A stretch of DNA of 64,000 nucleotides from Tritrichomonas musculus (lineage: Eukaryota > Parabasalia > Tritrichomonadida > Tritrichomonadidae): NCBI GenBank assembly GCA_039105265.1, contig JAPFFF010000056.1, forward strand, positions 62,001 through 126,000, read 5' to 3'. Position 1 is the first letter of the stretch; each line of letters starts with the position of its first letter. The notes below the pieces were generated by a model. That model was not told the DNA's origin and did not search any database. It saw only the letters and a program-made list of their open reading frames with translations. This document shows positions 16,925 to 24,959 of this stretch, piece after piece. The translations under genes were made by a program, and so were the position numbers.

Positions 16925-18029
16925 TTTGCGTTTTATAAGTCAAAAAGAATACTTTATAATCATCATTCAAAGCATCTATTGATGAACAAACATATTTTGT
17001 GTACATGATTGGGACAGTTATTATTGTTTTATTCTTCAGTGTTTTGTTAGTTTGACGTAAAGGATTTAATAGTTTACATTTAACGTTTCCGGACTCATAG
17101 CAAATGAATTCAGCGAGTTCATTAAATACTCTTCTTCGCTTTTCATGTTTCTTTTCTGTTTTTCCGTAATCGGTATGAATGAGTATTATATTTTTGGGCT
17201 TGTATGACAGAAGACCTTTAAATCGTTGTTTTTGTTGAATCTCTTTCAATTGCATTGATTTCGCTCTTATGTACTGCCATTCAAAGTCGCGGTCGTCTTG
17301 CATCTGTTGAGGTGTTAGATAAATGTATTTTGATTGTCGTTTGTCAAGGTATTCATCAGTTTCTTCATCAAATGATGTGTATAAAGGATTCAATAAACGA
17401 AGAGATGAATGAGGCGTGTTATTGTACCATGCAACCATTTGTTGTATCAATACATTGTTTGTCATTCGTTGTTGTGACTGACCGAAGGCATTTCGTAATG
17501 TTCTGATTACTGCATCAACACATTTATGTGCATTCGTGAAATGTGAATCATCAAAGATTAACTTTATTTTGTTAGGAGCTTTGAATTTAATTGACGGTTT
17601 GTTTGATTGGTATCTTTCTTCACCGTTGCAATAACTTTTGAATGCATTTGATATAAAAGCTGGTTCACCGTCACATTTAATTGTTTCAATTCTGATATTC
17701 CTTTTATTAACTAGTTTATCAATTACTTTGATTATAGTTAACTCCGTTCTGTCCGCAATCGGTTCAACAATTAAGTATTTCGTGTTTACATTGATTAGGA
17801 CGAGATAAGCTTTGTTTAATGCAAACATTATATCCATTTCCCAACAATGAGGCTCAAATGAGAAGTCAGGTTTTGATAGTTTCTTTACTGTTTTCAATTG
17901 GTAATCCGGTATGTATGGCTCGGTTTTAATGTTTGTGTCTTTGATGTATTTGTATTTAGATTTGAAAGGATAATTAATTGATTCTTTGTAGCTGCGTGTA
18001 CTCGCTGTGTCTTCGATGTATTCATTCAT
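16914..18029 (-). CDS. Polinton integrase, B copy
   Basis: A 371-aa integrase, about 97% identical to that of A, with the same acidic core positions (WEMDIMF, IKCDGEPAFIS, KCVDAVIRTLRNAFG). The decamer TTTATTTTTG is at 18038-18047 on the same strand. Confidence 0.9.
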   Translation of the reverse strand: MNEYIEDTASTRSYKESINYPFKSKYKYIKDTNIKTEPYIPDYQLKTVKKLSKPDFSFEPHCWEMDIMFALNKAYLVLINVNTKYLIVEPIADRTELTIIKVIDKLVNKRNIRIETIKCDGEPAFISNAFKSYCNGEERYQSNKPSIKFKAPNKIKLIFDDSHFTNAHKCVDAVIRTLRNAFGQSQQRMTNNVLIQQMVAWYNNTPHSSLRLLNPLYTSFDEETDEYLDKRQSKYIYLTPQQMQDDRDFEWQYIRAKSMQLKEIQQKQRFKGLLSYKPKNIILIHTDYGKTEKKHEKRRRVFNELAEFICYESGNVKCKLLNPLRQTNKTLKNKTIITVPIMYTKYVCSSIDALNDDYKVFFLTYKTQNES

Positions 18030-18141
18030 TTTGATCGCAAAAATAAAAGACTAAAATGAAGCCTTTTTGTTTTGATCCTTCAAATACCGCTCATGAACGG
18101 AAACAGTCAAAGAATCACAAAAATGAAAAGAGATATAGAAA

Positions 18142-18167
18142 GGGGTAATTTTAACCTTCAATCGAAA
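18142..18167. repeat. Solo copy of the cassette repeat in B
   Basis: Identical 26-bp copy of 11708-11733, again 9 bp after the capsid stop. The flanking AAAGAGATATAGAAA box is also shared with the right flank of the 354-aa cassette. Confidence 0.85.
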
Positions 18168-18176
18168 TCAGTTTAT

Positions 18177-20045
18177 TTATTCATTAGCTTGCGAACCTTT
18201 TGGCGTTTCATCATCAATGTATTCTAAACCTTCGAGTGACAGCCTAAAATAGGTGTCACGGCACAAACATAACTGACAGGGGGGCGGATGAACTGTACCT
18301 TCTTCATTTACATTATAATATGTATCGTTCACACCTGTGTGAATTGGTTGACCGTTGATTTGAATTTGAACATTACCAAAACCTCCGTCTAAACCATCAT
18401 AACAATAACCTGCAGATGATCTTTCAGTTTGAATATTGAATACAAATGATGTTGCATCAGACAAAGTGTTTTTGTATCGATTACCTCGTGAGTCGTTCTT
18501 TGGCATAGTAAATGAATCTTCAAATTCCTTTGTACATTGAAGTGTAATTGCGTCTAAATCACCTGCAGTCAATTGATTTTCAAAGAAACGAGCACCGATG
18601 GTATCTACGTTCTCGTCAGGGAAGTTCTTACCGCCTATGTTCAAATAACAGTTTTGATAAACAGGGTTTTCAAATACAGTCAGATCATTATGATGCTTTG
18701 GAAACAGAACCGATATCGTTGTAACGTTAATCAAAGGTATGTTCAATGTTGATTTGATTCCGTTTGCGGCGGCAGCAATTGGAAATGCATGATAATCAAC
18801 CTTCTGTGAAGGAATGATTAAACCTTGTCTCAAAATGTTTTCAATTCCTTGACGTGTTGCTTCACAAACACCGTAGCCCTGCATGTTTGATTTGCAAAGA
18901 GTGATTGTCATTTGATTGCAGTTCAATGTTGCAACACCGTTTGAATATTTAATGTCTTTATGTTTTGTTTCTAAGATTTTAACAACATCGCCTGGTGCCA
19001 ATGGAGCATCGGGATTAGCTGATGCAATCATTTCTGCAAACGATCCTTTATTAACATCAGACTCTTTCACATGAAACATCTCATAATCATCAGGTGTGTA
19101 ATGAAATACAACTTCTTTTGGTGTTTCATCTTCCTCAACAGGATTACCGGCATGTATTCTTTGATATTTGATTGTAAGTGTTTGATCAAACACGGAAGGA
19201 ATGGTTGCTTCATTACCGATTTGTGTGAATTGTCGTTTAAGTTTACCGCGAACCTTTAAATCACGAAGTTTATCTAATGATTCAGCAGAAACAGATTCAT
19301 CATCTTCGAGAAATGCTTTTGTTTCAGCAACCGCATACGGATCAATAACAGCCCAAACAAGACCAGCGGGGCTAACTTGAAAACGAATTGATAAATCACC
19401 GATGATTCCGTTTGGGAACAGATCAAATGCCTGTAATGCTAGTAAGTCATCAAACGGAAGGTTTAAATCAAATTCAACTTGTGCCCTACCGTTCTCTTTG
19501 AAATTCATCAGATTTACATACGCTCCTGCCATTGTTTGTGAATATTGACTTACATTCTCCCATAATGAATGAACGAATCTACGTCTTTTCTTTTCTGTTT
19601 CTGGTTTAAGTGCAGAATATAAGAAACCTTCACGAACACATTCATTCTGTTGATATCCGACATTAACATTATTATGTAGAATCTCTAAACGATCGAACAA
19701 CTGATTTGATGATTTGAAACCGACAAACAGTTTGTAGAAGTGTTGAGGGTCTTCAATGGTTCGCAATTTATCAAGATCGGTATTCAACTGTAAATCTAGT
19801 TTGACATGAAATGTTAGAAATCCTTTGTCAACATCACTTATGAAATGATCAGGATGAGTTAAACTGATTTGTGAGTATTGACCTGCTGTAAACGGTGCGG
19901 GCTGATCATGACAGTCAACAGTTCTGAATGAAAATGAACGTGTTCCGTCATTAACGTTAATCATATGACGCATCTCTTCAAATGCATGCAATACATTTCC
20001 TGTATCGATTTGATGGTTATGTGATCTCTCATTACGATATAACAT
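18177..20045 (-). CDS. Polinton major capsid protein, B copy
   Basis: 622 aa, differing from A at roughly a dozen positions, many of them in the putative tower loop (DDYEMFHVKES, DIKYSNGVATLNC). The rest of the jelly-roll blocks are the same. Confidence 0.85.
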   Translation of the reverse strand: MLYRNERSHNHQIDTGNVLHAFEEMRHMINVNDGTRSFSFRTVDCHDQPAPFTAGQYSQISLTHPDHFISDVDKGFLTFHVKLDLQLNTDLDKLRTIEDPQHFYKLFVGFKSSNQLFDRLEILHNNVNVGYQQNECVREGFLYSALKPETEKKRRRFVHSLWENVSQYSQTMAGAYVNLMNFKENGRAQVEFDLNLPFDDLLALQAFDLFPNGIIGDLSIRFQVSPAGLVWAVIDPYAVAETKAFLEDDESVSAESLDKLRDLKVRGKLKRQFTQIGNEATIPSVFDQTLTIKYQRIHAGNPVEEDETPKEVVFHYTPDDYEMFHVKESDVNKGSFAEMIASANPDAPLAPGDVVKILETKHKDIKYSNGVATLNCNQMTITLCKSNMQGYGVCEATRQGIENILRQGLIIPSQKVDYHAFPIAAAANGIKSTLNIPLINVTTISVLFPKHHNDLTVFENPVYQNCYLNIGGKNFPDENVDTIGARFFENQLTAGDLDAITLQCTKEFEDSFTMPKNDSRGNRYKNTLSDATSFVFNIQTERSSAGYCYDGLDGGFGNVQIQINGQPIHTGVNDTYYNVNEEGTVHPPPCQLCLCRDTYFRLSLEGLEYIDDETPKGSQANE

Positions 20046-20098
20046 TTATGATTTAATAAAAAGAATCAATATATTATCTCTTTTATTTACTCTTAAAA

Positions 20099-20350
20099 AT
20101 GGGTATAGGTATATTCAATAAGATAAAGAACGGTTTCAAGAAGTTCGGAAGCAAAATCAAAGATGTAGCAACAAAGATTGTTGATAACATCCCTAAAGTC
20201 GTTGATGTTGGTAAACAGATTATCGATAAAGTTAAACCGATAACGAAATTCATTCCAGGTGTCGGTCAAGTGATTGACACTATTGATACAGGTTTAAGTA
20301 TGGCAGGTCGAGTTGGAACGGTTGGTAAGTCAATATTAGATAAAGTTTAA
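20099..20350 (+). CDS. Small amphipathic pVI-like candidate, B copy
   Basis: 83 aa, one residue different from A (KKFGSKIKD). Nucleotide differences are mostly silent, which suggests selection on the protein before or between transpositions. Confidence 0.6.
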   Translation: MGIGIFNKIKNGFKKFGSKIKDVATKIVDNIPKVVDVGKQIIDKVKPITKFIPGVGQVIDTIDTGLSMAGRVGTVGKSILDKV

Positions 20351-20382
20351 TGATATCTATAAACGTTTTATCATAAACTCAA

Positions 20383-20913
20383 ATGAATGATAACATTAAT
20401 GAACTTAAAGTAATAAACGAAAACATTAATGAATCAAAAGTGTTTAAATCAGTTGAAGAGTTCAATTTGTTCTATCAAAAGAATATCGAGCAAATGAAAA
20501 CACAAACGACTAACTATTTGAACAAGATTTATAAAATCATCACTAATGACGGCAATGAATACAAAATCACTAAACGTAATTGCAAAGACGGCAAACGATG
20601 TGATGGCGACATTTATTTGAAGAAAGTCGGGAATACAATCACTAAAACACTCGAGAATGACAATATAACAGCTGATATCAATATGCTCAGAGAAACAGTT
20701 AATGTTATATCTACCAAGACCGATGAACTTCGCGATTTGTTTGACAGTAAGTTGATTCACGTTGATATCATCATTAAACAGCTCATCGATAAAAATAAAA
20801 TACTTGAAGAACATATCAATAAGCTTTCAAATGTTGTTGATCAGCAATCAAAAGTCATTAATGAATACTTTTTAAATGTTGTTGCTCCTGACAACCACCG
20901 AATGATTAAGTGA
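20383..20913 (+). CDS. Coiled-coil protein of 176 aa, B copy
   Basis: Same helical layout as in A, with substitutions mainly in the N-terminus and the middle (TADINMLRETVNVIS). The C-terminal NVVAPDNHRMIK and the overlap with the convergent gene are unchanged. Confidence 0.65.
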   Translation: MNDNINELKVINENINESKVFKSVEEFNLFYQKNIEQMKTQTTNYLNKIYKIITNDGNEYKITKRNCKDGKRCDGDIYLKKVGNTITKTLENDNITADINMLRETVNVISTKTDELRDLFDSKLIHVDIIIKQLIDKNKILEEHINKLSNVVDQQSKVINEYFLNVVAPDNHRMIK

Positions 20914-21105
20914 ATCATGATGATTTAATGATTTAGTCGTTTTTGGTGGAGGTTCATGAAATACATTACCTTTTTCATTATAACATTTCACTGTCGGTGC
21001 TGAGTTTATTTTTGTTCTATTCTTTTGCATCGTTAATTGTAATCTATCAAAATAGTTTTTGTGTTTATCATCATGAACGGTTCTCATTTGATTAATAGTA
21101 GACAT
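20872..21105 (-). CDS. 77-aa basic protein, B copy
   Basis: Starts MSTINQMRTVHDDKHKNY; frame and length are the same as in A. Convergent 42-bp overlap with the 176-aa gene. Confidence 0.55.
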   Translation of the reverse strand: MSTINQMRTVHDDKHKNYFDRLQLTMQKNRTKINSAPTVKCYNEKGNVFHEPPPKTTKSLNHHDSLNHSVVVRSNNI

Positions 21106-21119
21106 TTAATTGTTATTAA

Positions 21120-21347
21120 ATGAGTGAACTAACAGAATACAAGAAAGAAATACCGGAATTAAAACGTATCAAACGAAACTTGAAAGAAAAGTGTTATGAT
21201 TACAAACAATGTCTCAACAATATCAAATCAGGAATGTTGGGCTCTGATGGTCTCGCCGTTCGTGAGTCTCTTATCGAAGACATCAACAGCCTCAAAAATA
21301 AAGTTCATCAGCTTGAGAATGAATTAAATGAATTGTCTAATAAATGA
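21120..21347 (+). CDS. 75-aa coiled-coil protein, B copy
   Basis: Same charged coiled coil as in A (IKRNLKEKCYDYKQCL). Starts 14 bp from the divergent 77-aa gene. Confidence 0.6.
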   Translation: MSELTEYKKEIPELKRIKRNLKEKCYDYKQCLNNIKSGMLGSDGLAVRESLIEDINSLKNKVHQLENELNELSNK

Positions 21348-21499
21348 GTTCTTCAAGTTCAGCTATTAATTGTTCAGATCCGTTGAATTTCTTTAGCTGG
21401 TTAATAAAGTGATTTATCTCTTTTAGTACTTCATCTATGATATCATCATTATCGTAGTCATTTAATGAATGTCATTTAATTGTTCCGCTTGGTTTGACA
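21337..21499 (-). pseudogene. Remnant of B's 68-aa gene region, cut by C
   Basis: The sequence up to about 21457 matches the region of A that encodes the 68-aa protein. After a short unrelated stretch the match resumes at CTTGGTTTGACA, where the left end of C begins. It is a remnant at the junction of B and C. Confidence 0.6.
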
Positions 21500-21867
21500 A
21501 GTAGTATATGTGAGGGCTTTTGGGCAGGGGATTAAAAAATGACCCCTCGTCATAGGATTTACAGACCCCAAACATCGGCGCCATGACTCAAAAAATCGCC
21601 ACTTTTTCAAAATTAGCCCCTCATTTCATTCAAAAATCGGGTAGACACTTTTGAATCGTCATCTTTGAATCTTCATCTTTGAACTTGTTTAGTAGTATAT
21701 ATCAGTCGGTTTCCGTCGAGCTAAAGCCCGCCGTCAACACGACTAATGAACAAAAATAATATGAACTCATTTAATGATTACCATCAATTGATGTTTCATT
21801 TATTAGACAATTCATTTAATTCATTCTCAAGTTGATGAACTTTATTTTTGAGGCTGTTGATGTCTTC
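21500..21867. repeat. Left terminal inverted repeat of C
   Basis: Matches 42193-42560 inverted over 368 bp, nearly perfectly. It contains the outer terminus AGTAGTATATGTGAGGG, a second terminus-like AGTAGTATATATCAGTC at 21691, TTCAAAGATG-type short repeats, and at its inner end a reversed copy of the tail of the 75-aa gene. Confidence 0.93.
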
Positions 21868-21903
21868 AATGACGTTTTTATTTTTTAATTTCATGATAAA
21901 GAC

Positions 21904-22359
21904 ATGTCAACACCAAAGGTTTATGATTACATCAATTCATTGATTGATATGCTGGATGAAACAGAGAAGTTTAAACAATGTGATTTCTCAATATTGTGTG
22001 ATAGATATCCAATACCAAGTGGAAAGGCTACATATAAAGCTAAAGTGATGTACATATCATTGAAGAACAAAGAGAATGAATTCAAACGATTTTATCATGA
22101 TAAGATTGTTGAACTCGGTCTTGAATACATAACACTTACATCAAATGTTAGAAGAAGGATATCAACAACATCCATTGAATTCTTCGTTGAAGGTTCAAAT
22201 GAAGAGCAATCATTTAAAGAATACAATTATTATAATTACAGTATCAGGAAAGTTAATGATAAGAAAACAAAAGAACTCATCGAACAGATGAGACAAAAAT
22301 ATAATATCAATACACCTCAACTATTTGTAGGTGTTCAACAACAAATTGTATTAGATTAA
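21904..22359 (+). CDS. Unknown 151-aa left-end protein
   Basis: An alpha/beta protein (MSTPKVYDYINSLIDMLDET...; CDRYPIPSGKATYKAKVMY; TSNVRRRISTTSIEFFVEG). I recognise no family. It is the first gene inside the left terminal repeat and converges with the ATPase gene, overlapping it by 4 bp. The start ATG is 36 bp after the repeat ends. Confidence 0.6.
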   Translation: MSTPKVYDYINSLIDMLDETEKFKQCDFSILCDRYPIPSGKATYKAKVMYISLKNKENEFKRFYHDKIVELGLEYITLTSNVRRRISTTSIEFFVEGSNEEQSFKEYNYYNYSIRKVNDKKTKELIEQMRQKYNINTPQLFVGVQQQIVLD

Positions 22360-23270
22360 TGAATCTCAATTGTATTTGTTCTCGTATTGACTAACACGAA
22401 TTGATGACCTGATAAGTCTTTATATTTTTGCCATAAATGTTCAAACTCAATTGGCATTGGAACTTGATGATATACATAACTCAACTTTTGACGAGAATAA
22501 CCACTAAAGATAAAGAATGATGTTGCATTATGCTTATATTCTGTTTTGATTGCTTTGAAGAACTGAATATTAATATATACGATTGAGTGTTTATGTCGAA
22601 GTTGTGAAACATAATTAGTAAAGTAATCAGTCTTTAAAATTAATGAACGGCTTGCATCTTCACATAAAATGATTGTGTTTAATGGTTCATTTGGTTGCCC
22701 TAGCTTATTGATATGAAGAAACTCAAACATATCATTTAACTTCTTTTCATTGATTACTATTTTTGGAGTCGAACTATATTTATCATATAGCTCTTTATAT
22801 AAATCAAGTTGTTTAAGATATTCTTCAGCGTTTGAATCACTAATAACTTTGATTGGTAGTTGTATCAATTCACGTTGAGCAATAAATGTTGCATCATTGA
22901 TTGTACCGCTCTTAGATATATAAACGATTAAATGAAAGTTGGTGTTCTTTAATCTTGACATTTGAATGATATCTCTTAAAACAACATGGCTCTTTCCTCT
23001 TCCTTGATTTCCGACAAGTATGTTCAATGAATTGTAATGTGCATAGATGCCGTTTGCGATTGGTCTGATTGATTCATTCTTTATTTTTGATTCATTGCGT
23101 TGATAAGCTTTGTTCATCTCATCATCAATGTTAAATGTTGTTTCATTAACTGTTGGCTTGAATGATTCATATTCAAATGCAAAACTCATTTGGTCATCAT
23201 CATAATCAGAGCTATTAGAAAATAAAACCTCTTTATAATTAAAGTGCGTCGGTTTCATGAAACATTTCAT
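22356..23270 (-). CDS. Packaging ATPase, FtsK/HerA-type (A32-like)
   Basis: A 304-aa P-loop ATPase. Walker A is at residues 87-94 (GNQGRGKS), and a Walker B-like strand followed by acidic residues is at about 198-207 (NTIILCEDAS). A C-terminal region with VNTRTNTIEI closes the fold. Size and motif spacing fit the Polinton genome-packaging ATPase related to poxvirus A32. It would pump element DNA into a preformed capsid, supporting the idea that these elements are or were viruses. Right-hand parts A and B do not show it because this part is outside the window or was displaced. Confidence 0.85.
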   Translation of the reverse strand: MKCFMKPTHFNYKEVLFSNSSDYDDDQMSFAFEYESFKPTVNETTFNIDDEMNKAYQRNESKIKNESIRPIANGIYAHYNSLNILVGNQGRGKSHVVLRDIIQMSRLKNTNFHLIVYISKSGTINDATFIAQRELIQLPIKVISDSNAEEYLKQLDLYKELYDKYSSTPKIVINEKKLNDMFEFLHINKLGQPNEPLNTIILCEDASRSLILKTDYFTNYVSQLRHKHSIVYINIQFFKAIKTEYKHNATSFFIFSGYSRQKLSYVYHQVPMPIEFEHLWQKYKDLSGHQFVLVNTRTNTIEIH

Positions 23271-23436
23271 TTCTTTAGTTTTCGTTAAAGCTCTTCATGA
23301 ATACATTTTTGTTCTTATCTCTTCACTGAGTTCTGGTTCCTTGTCTGGTATCATTAATGATACTTCAACAATCTTCACTAAAAATAAACCTGTCAGTAAT
23401 GAAACAACTAATATTTCATATATCATTTATTAGTCT

Positions 23437-24045
23437 TTAAATTGTTAACTTTAATGATATACCATATTTGATGAACTGTGAATAAATATTATTATAACAA
23501 TACTTGAATTCTTCTGTTTTATTGTCCTTTGTTATCAATATCTTTGATATCTTCATTAATTCTTTATCATTTGATGAAATACAACCGCATGAAGCTTCAC
23601 ATTCATCAATAACGAGTTCAACTTTATCTGCTTGAGTTAATAGTTTAATCATATTCATCAACAAATCACTTTTACAAATAAGATATGAATTAATTCTCAA
23701 CGGATTATTCTCATACATTTCAATAATCATTTCAAGGAATTTATTTTTGATTTCGAGCTCATCAAGTTCATTTCCTAAGTCTATTATTCCACGGTCTCGA
23801 ATAAGATTGTTTGTTTGAGGTATTGATTGAGATGTTCCACTCATCTGTGGTATAGTAAAATTTGTGGCTTGAGATGATTGAGGTAATGGTTGAACTGATG
23901 GATAATCAACTGGTTGAATTGGTCTTTGATTCTTTGGTTGAATCTTGATGTTGATATTGGTATTCTGTTCTTGTTTAACTGATGCATCGTTCTCGGATGA
24001 TAGAATTCGAGCTTTATTCATTTTAAAGTTATTCGTTTTAAACAA
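23437..24045 (-). CDS. Unknown 202-aa Gln/Pro-rich protein
   Basis: A low-complexity N-terminal half (IKPKNQRPIQP-like Gln/Pro-rich, with SQATNFTIPQMSGTSQSIPQ) is joined to a helical C-terminal half with a Cys cluster (CEASCGCIS). No family recognised. TTTATTTTTG is at 24043-24052 on the minus strand, overlapping the 5' codons of the longest frame. This suggests that translation actually begins at the internal MNKARIL, at about 24021. Confidence 0.5.
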   Translation of the reverse strand: MFKTNNFKMNKARILSSENDASVKQEQNTNINIKIQPKNQRPIQPVDYPSVQPLPQSSQATNFTIPQMSGTSQSIPQTNNLIRDRGIIDLGNELDELEIKNKFLEMIIEMYENNPLRINSYLICKSDLLMNMIKLLTQADKVELVIDECEASCGCISSNDKELMKISKILITKDNKTEEFKYCYNNIYSQFIKYGISLKLTI

Positions 24046-24085
24046 AAATAAAACAACATCAATGATGAGTCATTCAATGATTCAT

Positions 24086-24331
24086 TTACAAAGTCATCTG
24101 TTCAGCTGATTTGATACGTTCATCAATAGCTCTTAATTGTATTTTAATCGATTCAATATCATTAAATAGTTGTTTATATATTGTCAATGTGTGAATCATC
24201 TTATCAAACTTTCCGTTTAATGCGTCATCTTCAGAATTCATGCATTCATTGAATATCTTATCCTTTACCCTTCTAAACTGAGCGTGTAAAGCTGAAGAAT
24301 CACAACTCAAACCATTAATTGCACTATTCAT
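24086..24331 (-). CDS. Small helical 81-aa protein
   Basis: Begins MNSAINGLSCDSSALHAQF and is mostly helical, ending in a coiled-coil-like LRAIDERIKSAEQMTL. I chose this internal ATG over one 42 bp upstream because the decamer TTTATTTTTG sits at 24339-24348, just upstream of it and inside the longer frame. Function unknown. Confidence 0.5.
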   Translation of the reverse strand: MNSAINGLSCDSSALHAQFRRVKDKIFNECMNSEDDALNGKFDKMIHTLTIYKQLFNDIESIKIQLRAIDERIKSAEQMTL

Positions 24332-24369
24332 TTTAAACCAAAAATAAAACTTCAAATGATTCAATGAAT

Positions 24370-24873
24370 TCAAATCAATTGTGGTCTTCTTTGATTGTTA
24401 TTGTTATTGTTATCATTGTCATCATCATCATTGTCATGAGCCTGTTGCCTTTTCAATGTGAGAATCTTGTTAACCATGTACGTTGATATATTTATGTTTA
24501 AATGCTTTTTGATTAATAGTTTTGTGTATGATGCTTGTTTATGTGCTGGCAACTTATTAATTTCATTCATTCGTTCTTCATCAAGGAACTGCATGACTAA
24601 TTCACGGTCATGAGCGTTTAAGAACTTTGATGAATTGAATAAGGAGCGCTTTGGTTTATCACTTTTTGGTGTTATATCATTCAATAAACTATTTTGTTCA
24701 GAGAAATGGGGTAGATTTTCATCATCTGATGATGAATCATTATTGTCATTGTCAAATGAAACGTTATTCACAAGGTTCCTGAAAGCTTCATTATCATCTG
24801 ATTTAGCAATCAATATCGTTAACAAATGACGGATTGCATCAACATGTTTCAATATCTCTATTAATTCTGTCAT
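24370..24873 (-). CDS. Acidic protein with conserved C-terminal domain (167 aa)
   Basis: The N-terminus is a helix (MTELIEILKHVDAIRHLL), followed by an acidic/Ser stretch and a conserved C-terminal domain of about 60 residues (SKFLNAHDRELVMQFLDEE ... LNINISTYMVNKIL). The same domain occurs in the 134-aa protein of E (54692-55096). I start it at MTELIE, in line with the homolog. It ends in a Asp/Asn tract. It is divergent from the polymerase gene. The C-terminal domain could bind nucleic acid, but I see no diagnostic motif. Confidence 0.6.
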   Translation of the reverse strand: MTELIEILKHVDAIRHLLTILIAKSDDNEAFRNLVNNVSFDNDNNDSSSDDENLPHFSEQNSLLNDITPKSDKPKRSLFNSSKFLNAHDRELVMQFLDEERMNEINKLPAHKQASYTKLLIKKHLNINISTYMVNKILTLKRQQAHDNDDDDNDNNNNNNQRRPQLI

Positions 24874-24959
24874 TTCAATGAAATAAAAAACCTGAATTAT
24901 TTTTTTTGATTTAACATTTTTCAAATTTCAAATAATTTGATTTTTTAATTATATCATAA

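Larger units (their letters stand above)
15369..21499. mobile_element. Polinton/Maverick B, right-hand part split by A
   Basis: The right part of a Polinton nearly identical to A. It begins abruptly inside the 835-aa-type gene, exactly where the A terminal repeat ends, and stops at 21499 where the left terminal repeat of C begins. Its left part is expected on the far side of A, outside the window. B carries the Arg-tailed protein, 116-aa protein, integrase, capsid and small right-end genes; these look whole. Confidence 0.88.

Noticed and set aside
20449-20814. 121-codon frame on the minus strand under the B coiled-coil gene
   Set aside because: It is a shadow of the conserved plus-strand gene; it is not kept open in A or C.
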